From positions 1-64,000 of the forward strand of contig NZ_CAITNG010000153.1 in assembly GCF_903893715.1 (NCBI RefSeq): a DNA stretch of 64,000 nt, given 5' to 3'. The position numbers and the translations under genes were made by a program. Of this stretch, positions 44,135-51,642 are shown one piece after another (within the stretch, counting starts at the first letter, position 1; every line of letters begins with the position of its first letter). A model generated the notes under the pieces. That model was not told where the DNA came from and did not search any database. It was given only the letters and a program-made list of their open reading frames with translations. This DNA comes from an uncultured Mucilaginibacter sp. Its GTDB lineage: Bacteria; Bacteroidota; Bacteroidia; Sphingobacteriales; Sphingobacteriaceae.

Positions 44135-45784
44135 ATGAAGACGTGTTTTGCAGTGGCATTCGTATTTCTTACCACATCGGCCATAGCCCAGCACAAGTCA
44201 ATTAGGGCAGTAGCAACAGCACCAAAATATGTATCGAAAGTTTGGGTAGCCGACCAGGGTAACGGCACTTATAAAAACCCGATTTTGGATGCCGATTACA
44301 GCGACCCTGATGCGATTAGGGTTGGCGATGATTTTTATCTCGTTTCTTCGAGCTTTGAGGATATGCCGGGTTTACCCATTCTTCATTCAAAAGACCTGGT
44401 GAACTGGAGCATAATAGGCCACGCCCTGATGCGCCAACCACCTTACGAACATTTTGGTCGGGTACAGCACGGCAACGGGGTTTGGGCGCCGAGCATTCGC
44501 TACCATAAAGGCGAGTTTTATATTTACTATCCAGACCCGGATTATGGTATCTATGTGTTAAAAGCCAAAAACCCTGCCGGGCCATGGAGCGAGCCGATTT
44601 TGGTTCGGGGCGGCGCTGGTTTGATAGACCCCTGTCCGCTTTGGGACGATGACGGGCAGCTGTACCTGGTGCATGCATGGGCGGGCAGCAGGGCAGGCAT
44701 CAAAAGCATTATCACGGTAAACAAGATGAACGCCGAAGGGACCAAAGTTATGGACGAGGGTGTGCTGGTGTTTGACGGACACGAAACCGACCCTACCATT
44801 GAAGGCCCTAAATTTTACAAGCGCCATGGTTACTACTACATTTTTGCCCCGGGCGGCGGCGTGCCAACAGGCTGGCAGGTAGTACTGCGATCAAAAAATG
44901 TGTACGGGCCTTATGAGCGGAGGATAGTAATGGACCAGGGCAGCACAACAACCAATGGCCCGCACCAGGGCGCCTGGGTGGATACCCAAACGGGCGAGGA
45001 TTGGTTTATCCACTTTCAGGATAAGGGGCCCTACGGGCGGGTTACGCATCTGGAGCCGATGAAATGGGTGAACGATTGGCCGGTTATCGGGCTTGACCCT
45101 AAGCATACCGGTAAAGGCGAGCCGGTGTTGGTTTACAAAAAACCCAATGTGGGCAAAGTTTACCCAATTGAAACACCTGCCGAAAGCGATGAGTTTAACG
45201 ATGTGAAGTTGGGGCTGCAATGGCAATGGATGGCCAACCCAAAATCGACATGGGCGGCTACGACCAACGCCGGGGTTCTTACTTTATTTTCCTACATGCC
45301 TGATAGCACCAAGAACTTGTGGGAGGCGCCCAACCTGCTGCTACAAAAAACGCCGGCCGATGAGTTTACAGCGACCACCAAATTGACTTTCCATCCTAAC
45401 ACCAAACTGGACGAACGTACCGGTTTAGTGATGATGGGCTTTAGCTACGCGGGATTGGTACTCCACTCGAAAAAGGATGGTTTGTATCTGGAGTATATTC
45501 ATTGTAAGGACGCGCTAAAAGGAAACGCGGAGCAACAAGAAACGATTATGAAAGCAGCCAGCCCGACGATATATTTAAGAATGAAGGTTATGGCCGGCGC
45601 TAAATGCAAATTTAGTTACAGTTTGGATGGGAATACGTTTACGGATGCCGGTACAGAATTTCAGGCTGAAGTTGGGCGATGGATAGGTGCGAAGATGGGC
45701 ATATTTTGTTCGCGTACTACGCAGACGAATGACTCGGGTTATGCGGATTTTGATTGGTTTAGGGTGAGCCCCATCACCCCCTGA
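44135..45784 (+). CDS. GH43-family glycoside hydrolase, exported
   Basis: This 549-residue enzyme has a signal peptide (near AIA-Q19), an N-terminal five-bladed beta-propeller of GH43 type and a C-terminal beta-sandwich (from about residue 350, ESDEFNDVKLGLQWQW). Acidic blocks match the family: ILDADYSDPDAIRVGDDFYL (base Asp), GLIDPCPLWDDDGQLYL and DPTIEGPKFYKRHGYYY (acid Glu). GH43 enzymes act on arabinan, xylan or galactan side chains; the subfamily with the sandwich domain fits pectin side chains. It has an operator-like site upstream. Confidence 0.92.
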   Translation: MKTCFAVAFVFLTTSAIAQHKSIRAVATAPKYVSKVWVADQGNGTYKNPILDADYSDPDAIRVGDDFYLVSSSFEDMPGLPILHSKDLVNWSIIGHALMRQPPYEHFGRVQHGNGVWAPSIRYHKGEFYIYYPDPDYGIYVLKAKNPAGPWSEPILVRGGAGLIDPCPLWDDDGQLYLVHAWAGSRAGIKSIITVNKMNAEGTKVMDEGVLVFDGHETDPTIEGPKFYKRHGYYYIFAPGGGVPTGWQVVLRSKNVYGPYERRIVMDQGSTTTNGPHQGAWVDTQTGEDWFIHFQDKGPYGRVTHLEPMKWVNDWPVIGLDPKHTGKGEPVLVYKKPNVGKVYPIETPAESDEFNDVKLGLQWQWMANPKSTWAATTNAGVLTLFSYMPDSTKNLWEAPNLLLQKTPADEFTATTKLTFHPNTKLDERTGLVMMGFSYAGLVLHSKKDGLYLEYIHCKDALKGNAEQQETIMKAASPTIYLRMKVMAGAKCKFSYSLDGNTFTDAGTEFQAEVGRWIGAKMGIFCSRTTQTNDSGYADFDWFRVSPITP

Positions 45785-45794
45785 TGGGGGTGAT
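45773..45794. terminator. Strong hairpin over the GH43 stop codon
   Basis: ATCACCCCC and GGGGGTGAT form a 9-bp stem with a 4-nt loop, and the stop codon lies in the loop. No T run follows, so it may be a weak terminator or a repeat-type palindrome. Confidence 0.5.
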
Positions 45795-45796
45795 AT

Positions 45797-45838
45797 ATTG
45801 AATATTGAATATTGAATATTGAATATTGAATATTGAAT
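45797..45838. repeat. 7-bp tandem repeat, six perfect copies
   Basis: The unit ATTGAAT is repeated six times without error, then continues in degenerate form to about 45859 (AATGAAT, GCTGAAT, GTCGAAC). It is in the gap before the esterase gene and ahead of a perfect inverted repeat. Confidence 0.95.
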
Positions 45839-45854
45839 AATGAATGCTGAATGT

Positions 45855-45887
45855 CGAACATCGAAGTATTTCAGTATTCGATGTTCG
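45855..45887. other. 11-bp perfect inverted repeat before the esterase gene
   Basis: CGAACATCGAA (45855-45865) pairs with TTCGATGTTCG (45877-45887) across 11 nt. It follows the tandem repeat and ends 31 nt before the ATG at 45919. It could be a regulator site or mRNA hairpin. Confidence 0.6.
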
Positions 45888-45918
45888 TTATTGCGTGTTC
45901 GATATTGAATTAGGGTGT

Positions 45919-46848
45919 ATGAAAAGGATAGTTAGTTTAATAGTATTTGTACTTGTCAGCTTTTCGATAAGCTACGCGCAGGAATTTATCCCCTTATGGG
46001 AAAAAGGCAAAATACCCAACTCGAAGGGGATGCACCTGACGGACAGTATTGCCAATGAGCGTATTTACCGTGTGGCTACGCCGGGTATGTACGTGTTTTT
46101 ACCGGGCAAACAAGAGAACAAAGGCGCGGCTGTTGTGATATGCCCGGGTGGCGGGTACGAGCGTTTGGCTTATGTGATCAGCGGTTTGCAACTGGCCAAA
46201 TGGTTTAACACGATGGGTATTTCGGCTTTTGTGCTCAATTACCGCCTGCCAAATTATGCCGACCTGAAACAACGCGAGATAGGCCCCCTGCAGGATGCCC
46301 AGCGCGCTATTCGTGTTATACGTGCCAACGCCGCGCAATGGGGTATCGACCCAAATAAAATTGGCGTAATGGGTTCGTCATCGGGGGGGCACCTGGCTAC
46401 TACCCTGGGAACGCACCCCGAAGATGTGTCGGCAGTGAAGGATAGTTTGGATAAATTCGCCTTCAACCCCAATTTTATGATATTGGTTTCGCCGGTAGTT
46501 ACGATGGACCAGAAGTACGCCCATAAAGGCAGCGTTAAGAATTTATTGGGCGAGCATCCAACCAATCAGCAAATAGCCGAATACTCGAACGAATTACAGG
46601 TTACGGCCAAAACCCCGCCCACATTTATTGTAGATGCGGAAAATGATAAAACCGTCAACCCGATGAACAGCCTGCTGTTTTATCAGGCCCTGCTCAACAA
46701 TAGTGTGCCCGTAAGTTTCCACGTTTTCCCGCAAGGGGCACATGCTATCGCTTTGCGGAACAACCCCGGCTCTACCGAATTATGGACGGGGCTTTGCGAA
46801 GCCTGGCTGAATGAAATGAACATTATCGCACCCATAAAAGCAAAATAA
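45919..46848 (+). CDS. Secreted alpha/beta-hydrolase esterase (acetylxylan-esterase-like)
   Basis: This 309-residue esterase has a signal peptide (near SYA-Q21) and an alpha/beta-hydrolase fold with the oxyanion block CPGGGYERL, nucleophile Ser154 in GSSSGG, and late Asp (VDAENDKTV) and His (PQGAHAI). It is similar to BD-FAE and lipase/acetylxylan esterases of PULs. The longer frame to 45844 would add 25 residues encoded by the repeat region, so I use the ATG at 45919, which gives a proper signal peptide. The next gene begins one base after its stop. Confidence 0.9.
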   Translation: MKRIVSLIVFVLVSFSISYAQEFIPLWEKGKIPNSKGMHLTDSIANERIYRVATPGMYVFLPGKQENKGAAVVICPGGGYERLAYVISGLQLAKWFNTMGISAFVLNYRLPNYADLKQREIGPLQDAQRAIRVIRANAAQWGIDPNKIGVMGSSSGGHLATTLGTHPEDVSAVKDSLDKFAFNPNFMILVSPVVTMDQKYAHKGSVKNLLGEHPTNQQIAEYSNELQVTAKTPPTFIVDAENDKTVNPMNSLLFYQALLNNSVPVSFHVFPQGAHAIALRNNPGSTELWTGLCEAWLNEMNIIAPIKAK

Positions 46849-46849
46849 T

Positions 46850-47827
46850 ATGAAAGCGGTTTGGATGGTATTGGGCTTATTAAGTTTATCGGTGTTTAAA
46901 ACGTCGGCGCAAACGCTCGAGGCTGGCCCGCGCGATACATCGTTCACTACCTACAGCGCCTATAAGAGCGCTTTGAAAAAATACCCGAATATTACGATTG
47001 CTAACCCACCTGTACCGGCCACTATCACATCAACAATAAATTTGGTGTATTGCACCGTCAACAACCGTCAATTGCATTTGGATATTTTTTATCCTGCCAC
47101 AAATAAGGCGCTTTTACCCGGGGTATTGATTATCCATGGCGGGGGCTGGCGCTCGGGCGACAGGTCGCAGCATGTGCCGTTGGCGCAGCAGTTAGCGGCT
47201 AAAGGATACGTTACTATTACTGCTGAATATCGGTTAAGTACAGAAGCCCTTTACCCGGCTGCCGTGAACGACCTGAAGACCGCGTTAAAATGGATGCGTG
47301 CCAATGCCAAAGTTTACCATATCGACCCGGATAAAATTGCCGTTTGGGGATTTTCGGCAGGCGGGCAGCTGGCCACTTTGATAGGGACCACCGCCGGCGA
47401 CAAGACCTTCGCTGGTGATGGTTGTTATGATACATATAGCGACAAAGTGCAGGCTATTGTTGATGCGGATGGAACGCTGGCTTTTATTCATCCTGAATCG
47501 GGCGAGGGGGACGACAGTAAACATAAATCGGCCGGTACACTTTGGTTCGGCGCATCCAAAACCGAGCGGCCCGACCTTTGGAATGAGGCAGGTGCTTTGA
47601 ATCACGTAAGTAAAACCACGCCGCCGGTAGCATTCATTAACAGTTCGGTAGACCGGATGCACGCGGGCAGAAGGGACTTTATCCGGAAACTCGACTCTTT
47701 ACACATTTACAGCGAGGTGCATACCTTTCCCGATACCCCGCATCCATTCCTGTTGTTTAACCCCTGGTTTGAGCCGGTGTTGAATTATACCACTGCTTTT
47801 TTGGATAAAATATTTAAAAAGCAGTAA
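46850..47827 (+). CDS. Secreted alpha/beta-hydrolase (BD-FAE-type) esterase
   Basis: This 325-residue protein has a signal peptide (near TSA-Q21) and the hormone-sensitive-lipase-like blocks HGGGW (96-100), nucleophile Ser169 in GFSAGG, INSSVDRMHAG (Asp) and DTPHPF (His). It likely removes acetyl or similar esters from pectin fragments in the periplasm. It is one base from the previous esterase gene, so both form an operon. Confidence 0.9.
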   Translation: MKAVWMVLGLLSLSVFKTSAQTLEAGPRDTSFTTYSAYKSALKKYPNITIANPPVPATITSTINLVYCTVNNRQLHLDIFYPATNKALLPGVLIIHGGGWRSGDRSQHVPLAQQLAAKGYVTITAEYRLSTEALYPAAVNDLKTALKWMRANAKVYHIDPDKIAVWGFSAGGQLATLIGTTAGDKTFAGDGCYDTYSDKVQAIVDADGTLAFIHPESGEGDDSKHKSAGTLWFGASKTERPDLWNEAGALNHVSKTTPPVAFINSSVDRMHAGRRDFIRKLDSLHIYSEVHTFPDTPHPFLLFNPWFEPVLNYTTAFLDKIFKKQ

Positions 47828-47842
47828 AAACCAATTCCCGAT

Positions 47843-47868
47843 AACGATTGCGCAAATAAATTCGACAG
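47843..47868. promoter_or_regulatory. 26-nt control element upstream of kduD, copy of the 32125 element
   Basis: It begins AACGATTGCGCAAAT and ends ATTCGACAG, with 23 of 26 bases equal to 32125-32150. It is 92 nt before the kduD ATG. The shared element suggests joint control of kduD and the sigma/SusCD or LacI genes. Confidence 0.6.
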
Positions 47869-47960
47869 TCATGACAATTGTAAAGCAAAAACTCCTTAAA
47901 ATTGCTTTATAAACTTATTATCCCCTAAAATCACCTACATCTGAAAAAAACATATACTCA

Positions 47961-48731
47961 ATGCAAGTTCAAAAAATGTTCGACCTGAGCGGTAAGACCG
48001 CGTTAATAACGGGCTGCAACCGTGGTATAGGCATGGCCATGACTTTAGCTTTGGCCGCCGCCGGCGCTGATATTATTGGCGTTTCGGCAAACCTGGCACC
48101 GAGCGGCAGCGATGTTGAGAAAGAAGTAACCGCTTTAGGCCGGAAATTTAAAGCATACCAATGCGATTTTGGCAACCGCATTTCGCTGGAAGCATTCGCA
48201 AAACTGGTATTGGCTGAGAATGCCAACATCGACATCCTGGTAAACAACGCGGGTACCATTATGCGTAAACCCGCTGCCGAACACCCGAACGATTACTGGG
48301 ATACGGTGATCAATATCAACCTGGACGCGCCTTTCATCCTGACAAGGGAAATAGGCAGAAGAATGCTTGAACAAGGGCATGGGAAAGTGATATTCACCGC
48401 ATCATTGTTGACCTTTCAAGGGGGTATCAATGTGCCGGGTTATGCGGCAAGCAAAGGCGCTATCGGCAGTTTAACTAAAGCATTTGCCAACGAGTGGACC
48501 AGCAAAGGTGTGAACGTGAATGCTATTGCGCCGGGCTATATCTCGACAGATAATACAGAGGCATTAAGAGCTGACCCGGACAGGAGCAAATCGATATTAG
48601 ACAGGATACCTGCAGGCCGTTGGGGCGAAGCAAGCGATTTGGGTGGCGCAACGGTGTTTTTAGCATCATCGGCATCTGATTATGTGAGCGGGGTTATTTT
48701 ACCTGTTGACGGCGGATGGATGGGACGGTAA
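47961..48731 (+). CDS. kduD: 2-dehydro-3-deoxy-D-gluconate 5-dehydrogenase
   Basis: KduD interconverts 2,5-diketo-3-deoxygluconate and 2-keto-3-deoxygluconate with NAD(H), a cytoplasmic step for unsaturated uronates from pectin lyases. The 256-residue short-chain dehydrogenase has TGCNRGIG (17-24), NNAG, and catalytic Ser148, Tyr161 and Lys165 (YAASK). The C-terminal SGVILPVDGGWMGR is typical of KduD. A second ATG at 47976 (MFDLSGK) is equally plausible. kduI follows after 120 nt, which contains short repeats. Confidence 0.93.
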   Translation: MQVQKMFDLSGKTALITGCNRGIGMAMTLALAAAGADIIGVSANLAPSGSDVEKEVTALGRKFKAYQCDFGNRISLEAFAKLVLAENANIDILVNNAGTIMRKPAAEHPNDYWDTVININLDAPFILTREIGRRMLEQGHGKVIFTASLLTFQGGINVPGYAASKGAIGSLTKAFANEWTSKGVNVNAIAPGYISTDNTEALRADPDRSKSILDRIPAGRWGEASDLGGATVFLASSASDYVSGVILPVDGGWMGR

Positions 48732-48784
48732 TGTGCAAATGCGGAAATGTGCGGATGTGCAAATGAGTTAATGATGCAATTACA

Positions 48785-48840
48785 ATTCGGTGTAATCAAA
48801 TCACATCGGTGAAATCAAAATAATAAAATCAGTGTAATCA
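48785..48840. repeat. Three copies of a 13-nt ATCnGTGnAATCA-type word
   Basis: TCGGTGTAATCA, ATCGGTGAAATCA and ATCAGTGTAATCA occur in a row before kduI (near 48787-48798, 48805-48817 and 48828-48840). The same word occurs reversed at 53407-53419 and forward at 53539-53551 before uxaC. It looks like a dispersed intergenic repeat. Confidence 0.75.
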
Positions 48841-48851
48841 CAACAAAAATA

Positions 48852-49682
48852 ATGGAACAGAGATATCATAACAGTCCGAAAGAAGTAAGTACCATGACCA
48901 CTGCCGAAATGCGTGGCAGTTTTTTGGTTGATGGCTTGATGCAGCCGGGCGAACTTAAATTTGTGTACAGCCACTACGACAGGGTTATTGTTGGAAGCGC
49001 GGTACCAACCGATAAAGCGATTGTTTTGGGAAATTACCCTAACCTGCGTGCCGAGTACTTTTTGGAACGCCGGGAGTTGGGTGCAATAAATATCGGCGGA
49101 CCGGGTGAGGTGGTTGTTGATGGCCAAACCTTCGCGGTTAACAAACTGGATTGTGTTTACGCGGGCAAAGAAAGCAAAAGCGTGGAGTTTAAAAGTAAGG
49201 ACGCGAAAAACCCGGCGATGTACTATTTATTGTCGTACCCGGCGCATATGGTGTACCCTACGCGTTTGCTGAAAAAGGAGGAAGCCATGCCGGTAAGTAT
49301 CGGCTCGGCAGAAACATCGAACGCGAGGACAATTTACAAGTACATTCATCTGGAAGGTATACGCAGTTGCCAGCTGGTAATGGGGCTGACCGTTCTGGAT
49401 AAAGGCAGCGTTTGGAACACTATGCCATCGCACGTGCACGACCGCCGTATGGAAATGTATTTTTACTTTGATGTACAACCCGGCCAGGTGGTGATGCACC
49501 TGATGGGCCAGCCGCAGGAAACACGCCATTTGGTAATGCAAAACAACGAGGCGGTGATATCGCCGCCATGGTCGATACACTCGGGTTGCGGAACGGCCAA
49601 CTACGCCTTTATTTGGGGTATGGGCGGCGAGAACCAGGTGTATAGCGATATGGACCCTGTGGCTATTAACGAATTAAGATAA
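48852..49682 (+). CDS. kduI: 5-keto-4-deoxyuronate isomerase
   Basis: KduI isomerises 5-keto-4-deoxyuronate to 2,5-diketo-3-deoxygluconate, the substrate of KduD. The 276-residue double-cupin enzyme shows zinc ligands His194, His196 and Glu201 (SHVHDRRMEMYFYF) and His243 (SIHSGCGT), two positions below the E. coli numbering. The N-terminal block YDRVIVGSAVP is also typical. GH105 follows one base later, so substrate supply and isomerisation are cotranscribed. Confidence 0.97.
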   Translation: MEQRYHNSPKEVSTMTTAEMRGSFLVDGLMQPGELKFVYSHYDRVIVGSAVPTDKAIVLGNYPNLRAEYFLERRELGAINIGGPGEVVVDGQTFAVNKLDCVYAGKESKSVEFKSKDAKNPAMYYLLSYPAHMVYPTRLLKKEEAMPVSIGSAETSNARTIYKYIHLEGIRSCQLVMGLTVLDKGSVWNTMPSHVHDRRMEMYFYFDVQPGQVVMHLMGQPQETRHLVMQNNEAVISPPWSIHSGCGTANYAFIWGMGGENQVYSDMDPVAINELR

Positions 49683-49683
49683 G

Positions 49684-51594
49684 ATGAAAAAACTAACCGG
49701 GTTAGGCATTGCGGCGCTGCTTTTTGCAACAAGCGCAAACGCGCAGGATATACCTATGTCGCAAAAGATGGCGGCTACGGTAATGAAGGTGTGGCCGACG
49801 GATACGTCCTCGATAGTCGGTAAACCATTTAAAAAATGGAACTATGACGAAGGCGTGGTGCTAAAAGGCATGGAAGGTGTTTGGCAGCAAACAGCCGACC
49901 GGACTTACTTTAAATACATCCAGCAGAGCATGGATAACCTGGTGAGCAAGGATGGCAGCACAATAACCGGTTATAAAGCCGACGATTATACCCTGGACAA
50001 TATCCTTTGCGGGCGCAACCTGCTGATGTTGTACAACGTAACCGGCAGCGAAAAGTATTTTAAGGCTGCGACTATGTTATACGACCAGCTGAAAAAACAA
50101 CCCCGCACACCCGAAGGCGGATTTTGGCATAAAAAACGTTATCCCGACCAAATGTGGCTGGATGGCCTGTACATGGGCGAATCGTTTTACGCGGAGTATG
50201 CGGGGATGATGCACAAGGAAGCCGACTTTGACGATATTGCCAATCAATTTATCCTGATGGAAAAACATGCCCGCGATGCAAAGACCGGCCTGTTGTACCA
50301 TGGCTGGGACTATAGTAAGAAAGAAAGATGGGCGAACCCGCAAACCGGCTTATCGCAGGAGTTTTGGGGAAGGGCCGATGGCTGGTACGCCATGGCGCTG
50401 GTGGATGTATTGGACTATTTTCCGCAAGATCATCTTAAACGCCCGGAACTGATTGCGATACTGAACCGTTTGGCAACCGCTATTACCAAATACCAGGACC
50501 CAAAAACGGGTGTATGGTACGATATTTTAGATAAACCGGAAGGCAAAGGCAATTATTTGGAAGCCTCTGCATCGAGTATGTTTACTTATGCTTTGGCAAA
50601 GGGTGTGCGGAATGGTTATCTGGCCGAGAGCTATTTGCCTGTTGCAGAGAAAGCTTATAAAGGTTTGCTGACGCAATTTATTACTACCGATGCGAGCGGT
50701 GCCGTTACATTGAAGGGCACGGTGAGCGTATCGGGATTGGGCGGGCAGCCTTACCGGGACGGCACTTATGGCTATTATTTGAGCGAGAAAGTGGTGGACA
50801 ATGACCCTAAAGGTGTGGGTGCATTTTTGCAAGCCTCGGTGGAGATAGAGCGTTTAGCTAACCGCGACCTGGGCAAGGGCAAAACAGTCATCGTGGATTC
50901 GTATTTTAATGATGAACACCGGGTGGATAAAATTACCGGCGATCAAAACCTGTCGTACCATTACAAATGGGAAGAGGAAGATAACAACGGGTTCTCGTTC
51001 TTCGCTAACGCGTTCCATAATTATGGAGTGAAGACTGAAACCTTGTACCAGGCGCCAACGGCCGAGAACCTGAAAAAAGCGTCCATCTATATCATAGTCG
51101 ACCCGGATATCCCGAAAGAAAACCCGAACACCAAATACATTGAGGCACCGCATATCCAGGCGATAAGCGATTGGGTAAAAGGGGGCGGGACGCTCATTGT
51201 GCTAAACAATGATACCGGCAATGCCGAGTTTAAACATCTGAACATGCTACTGGCCAAGTTTGGCATACACGACAATGAGGACAGCCGTAACCATGTAGTT
51301 ACACCACATTTTGAGACAGGCGCCGTAATAGTCCCCGCGACCGACCCGATATTTAAGACAGCGAAGAAAGTTTACATCAAAGAGATATCCACTTTCGCGG
51401 TAACGCCGCCTGCGGTAGCCAGTTTGGTTGACAATAAGGACATCTTGATCGCGACGGCAAAATATGGCAAAGGCAAGGTGTTTGTGGTTGGCGACCCATG
51501 GTTTTATAACGAATATACCGACGGCAGGAAGCTGCCGGCCGACTACGATAATTTAAAAGCAGCAAACGACCTGATAAAATGGGCGTTGAAATGA
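49684..51594 (+). CDS. GH105 unsaturated glycuronyl hydrolase fused to an amidotransferase-like domain
   Basis: The first part (about 25-390) is a GH105 (YteR-type) (alpha/alpha)6 barrel: WNYDEGVVLKGMEGVW, YTLDNILCGRNLL, PDQMWLDGLYMGESFYAEY (catalytic Asp) and EFWGRADGWYAMALVDVLD. These enzymes hydrolyse unsaturated galacturonyl from rhamnogalacturonan or other pectin fragments, feeding KduI. The remainder (about 400-636) is a separate Rossmann-like domain (IYIIVDPDIPKENP, WVKGGGTLIVLNND, GKGKVFVVGDPWFYNEY) of the DUF4350/class I glutamine-amidotransferase-like type. Single-domain GH105 enzymes are about 370 residues. A signal peptide (SANA-Q21) indicates export. Confidence 0.92.
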   Translation: MKKLTGLGIAALLFATSANAQDIPMSQKMAATVMKVWPTDTSSIVGKPFKKWNYDEGVVLKGMEGVWQQTADRTYFKYIQQSMDNLVSKDGSTITGYKADDYTLDNILCGRNLLMLYNVTGSEKYFKAATMLYDQLKKQPRTPEGGFWHKKRYPDQMWLDGLYMGESFYAEYAGMMHKEADFDDIANQFILMEKHARDAKTGLLYHGWDYSKKERWANPQTGLSQEFWGRADGWYAMALVDVLDYFPQDHLKRPELIAILNRLATAITKYQDPKTGVWYDILDKPEGKGNYLEASASSMFTYALAKGVRNGYLAESYLPVAEKAYKGLLTQFITTDASGAVTLKGTVSVSGLGGQPYRDGTYGYYLSEKVVDNDPKGVGAFLQASVEIERLANRDLGKGKTVIVDSYFNDEHRVDKITGDQNLSYHYKWEEEDNNGFSFFANAFHNYGVKTETLYQAPTAENLKKASIYIIVDPDIPKENPNTKYIEAPHIQAISDWVKGGGTLIVLNNDTGNAEFKHLNMLLAKFGIHDNEDSRNHVVTPHFETGAVIVPATDPIFKTAKKVYIKEISTFAVTPPAVASLVDNKDILIATAKYGKGKVFVVGDPWFYNEYTDGRKLPADYDNLKAANDLIKWALK

Positions 51595-51622
51595 TATAGT
51601 GTCAGTATCTATTTTCGGGCAC

Positions 51623-51630
51623 TAATTTTG
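51623..51630 (+). promoter_or_regulatory. Minus-7 promoter element (TAnnTTTG) of uxaA
   Basis: TAATTTTG matches TAnnTTTG, ends 12 nt before the ATG at 51643, and includes the TTG that would otherwise be read as an upstream start. Confidence 0.5.
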
Positions 51631-51642
51631 AGCGATATAAAT

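Noticed and set aside
45844..45918. Upstream start for the esterase gene within the repeat region
   Set aside because: The added 25 residues come from the tandem and inverted repeats and would hide a clean signal peptide that begins at 45919.
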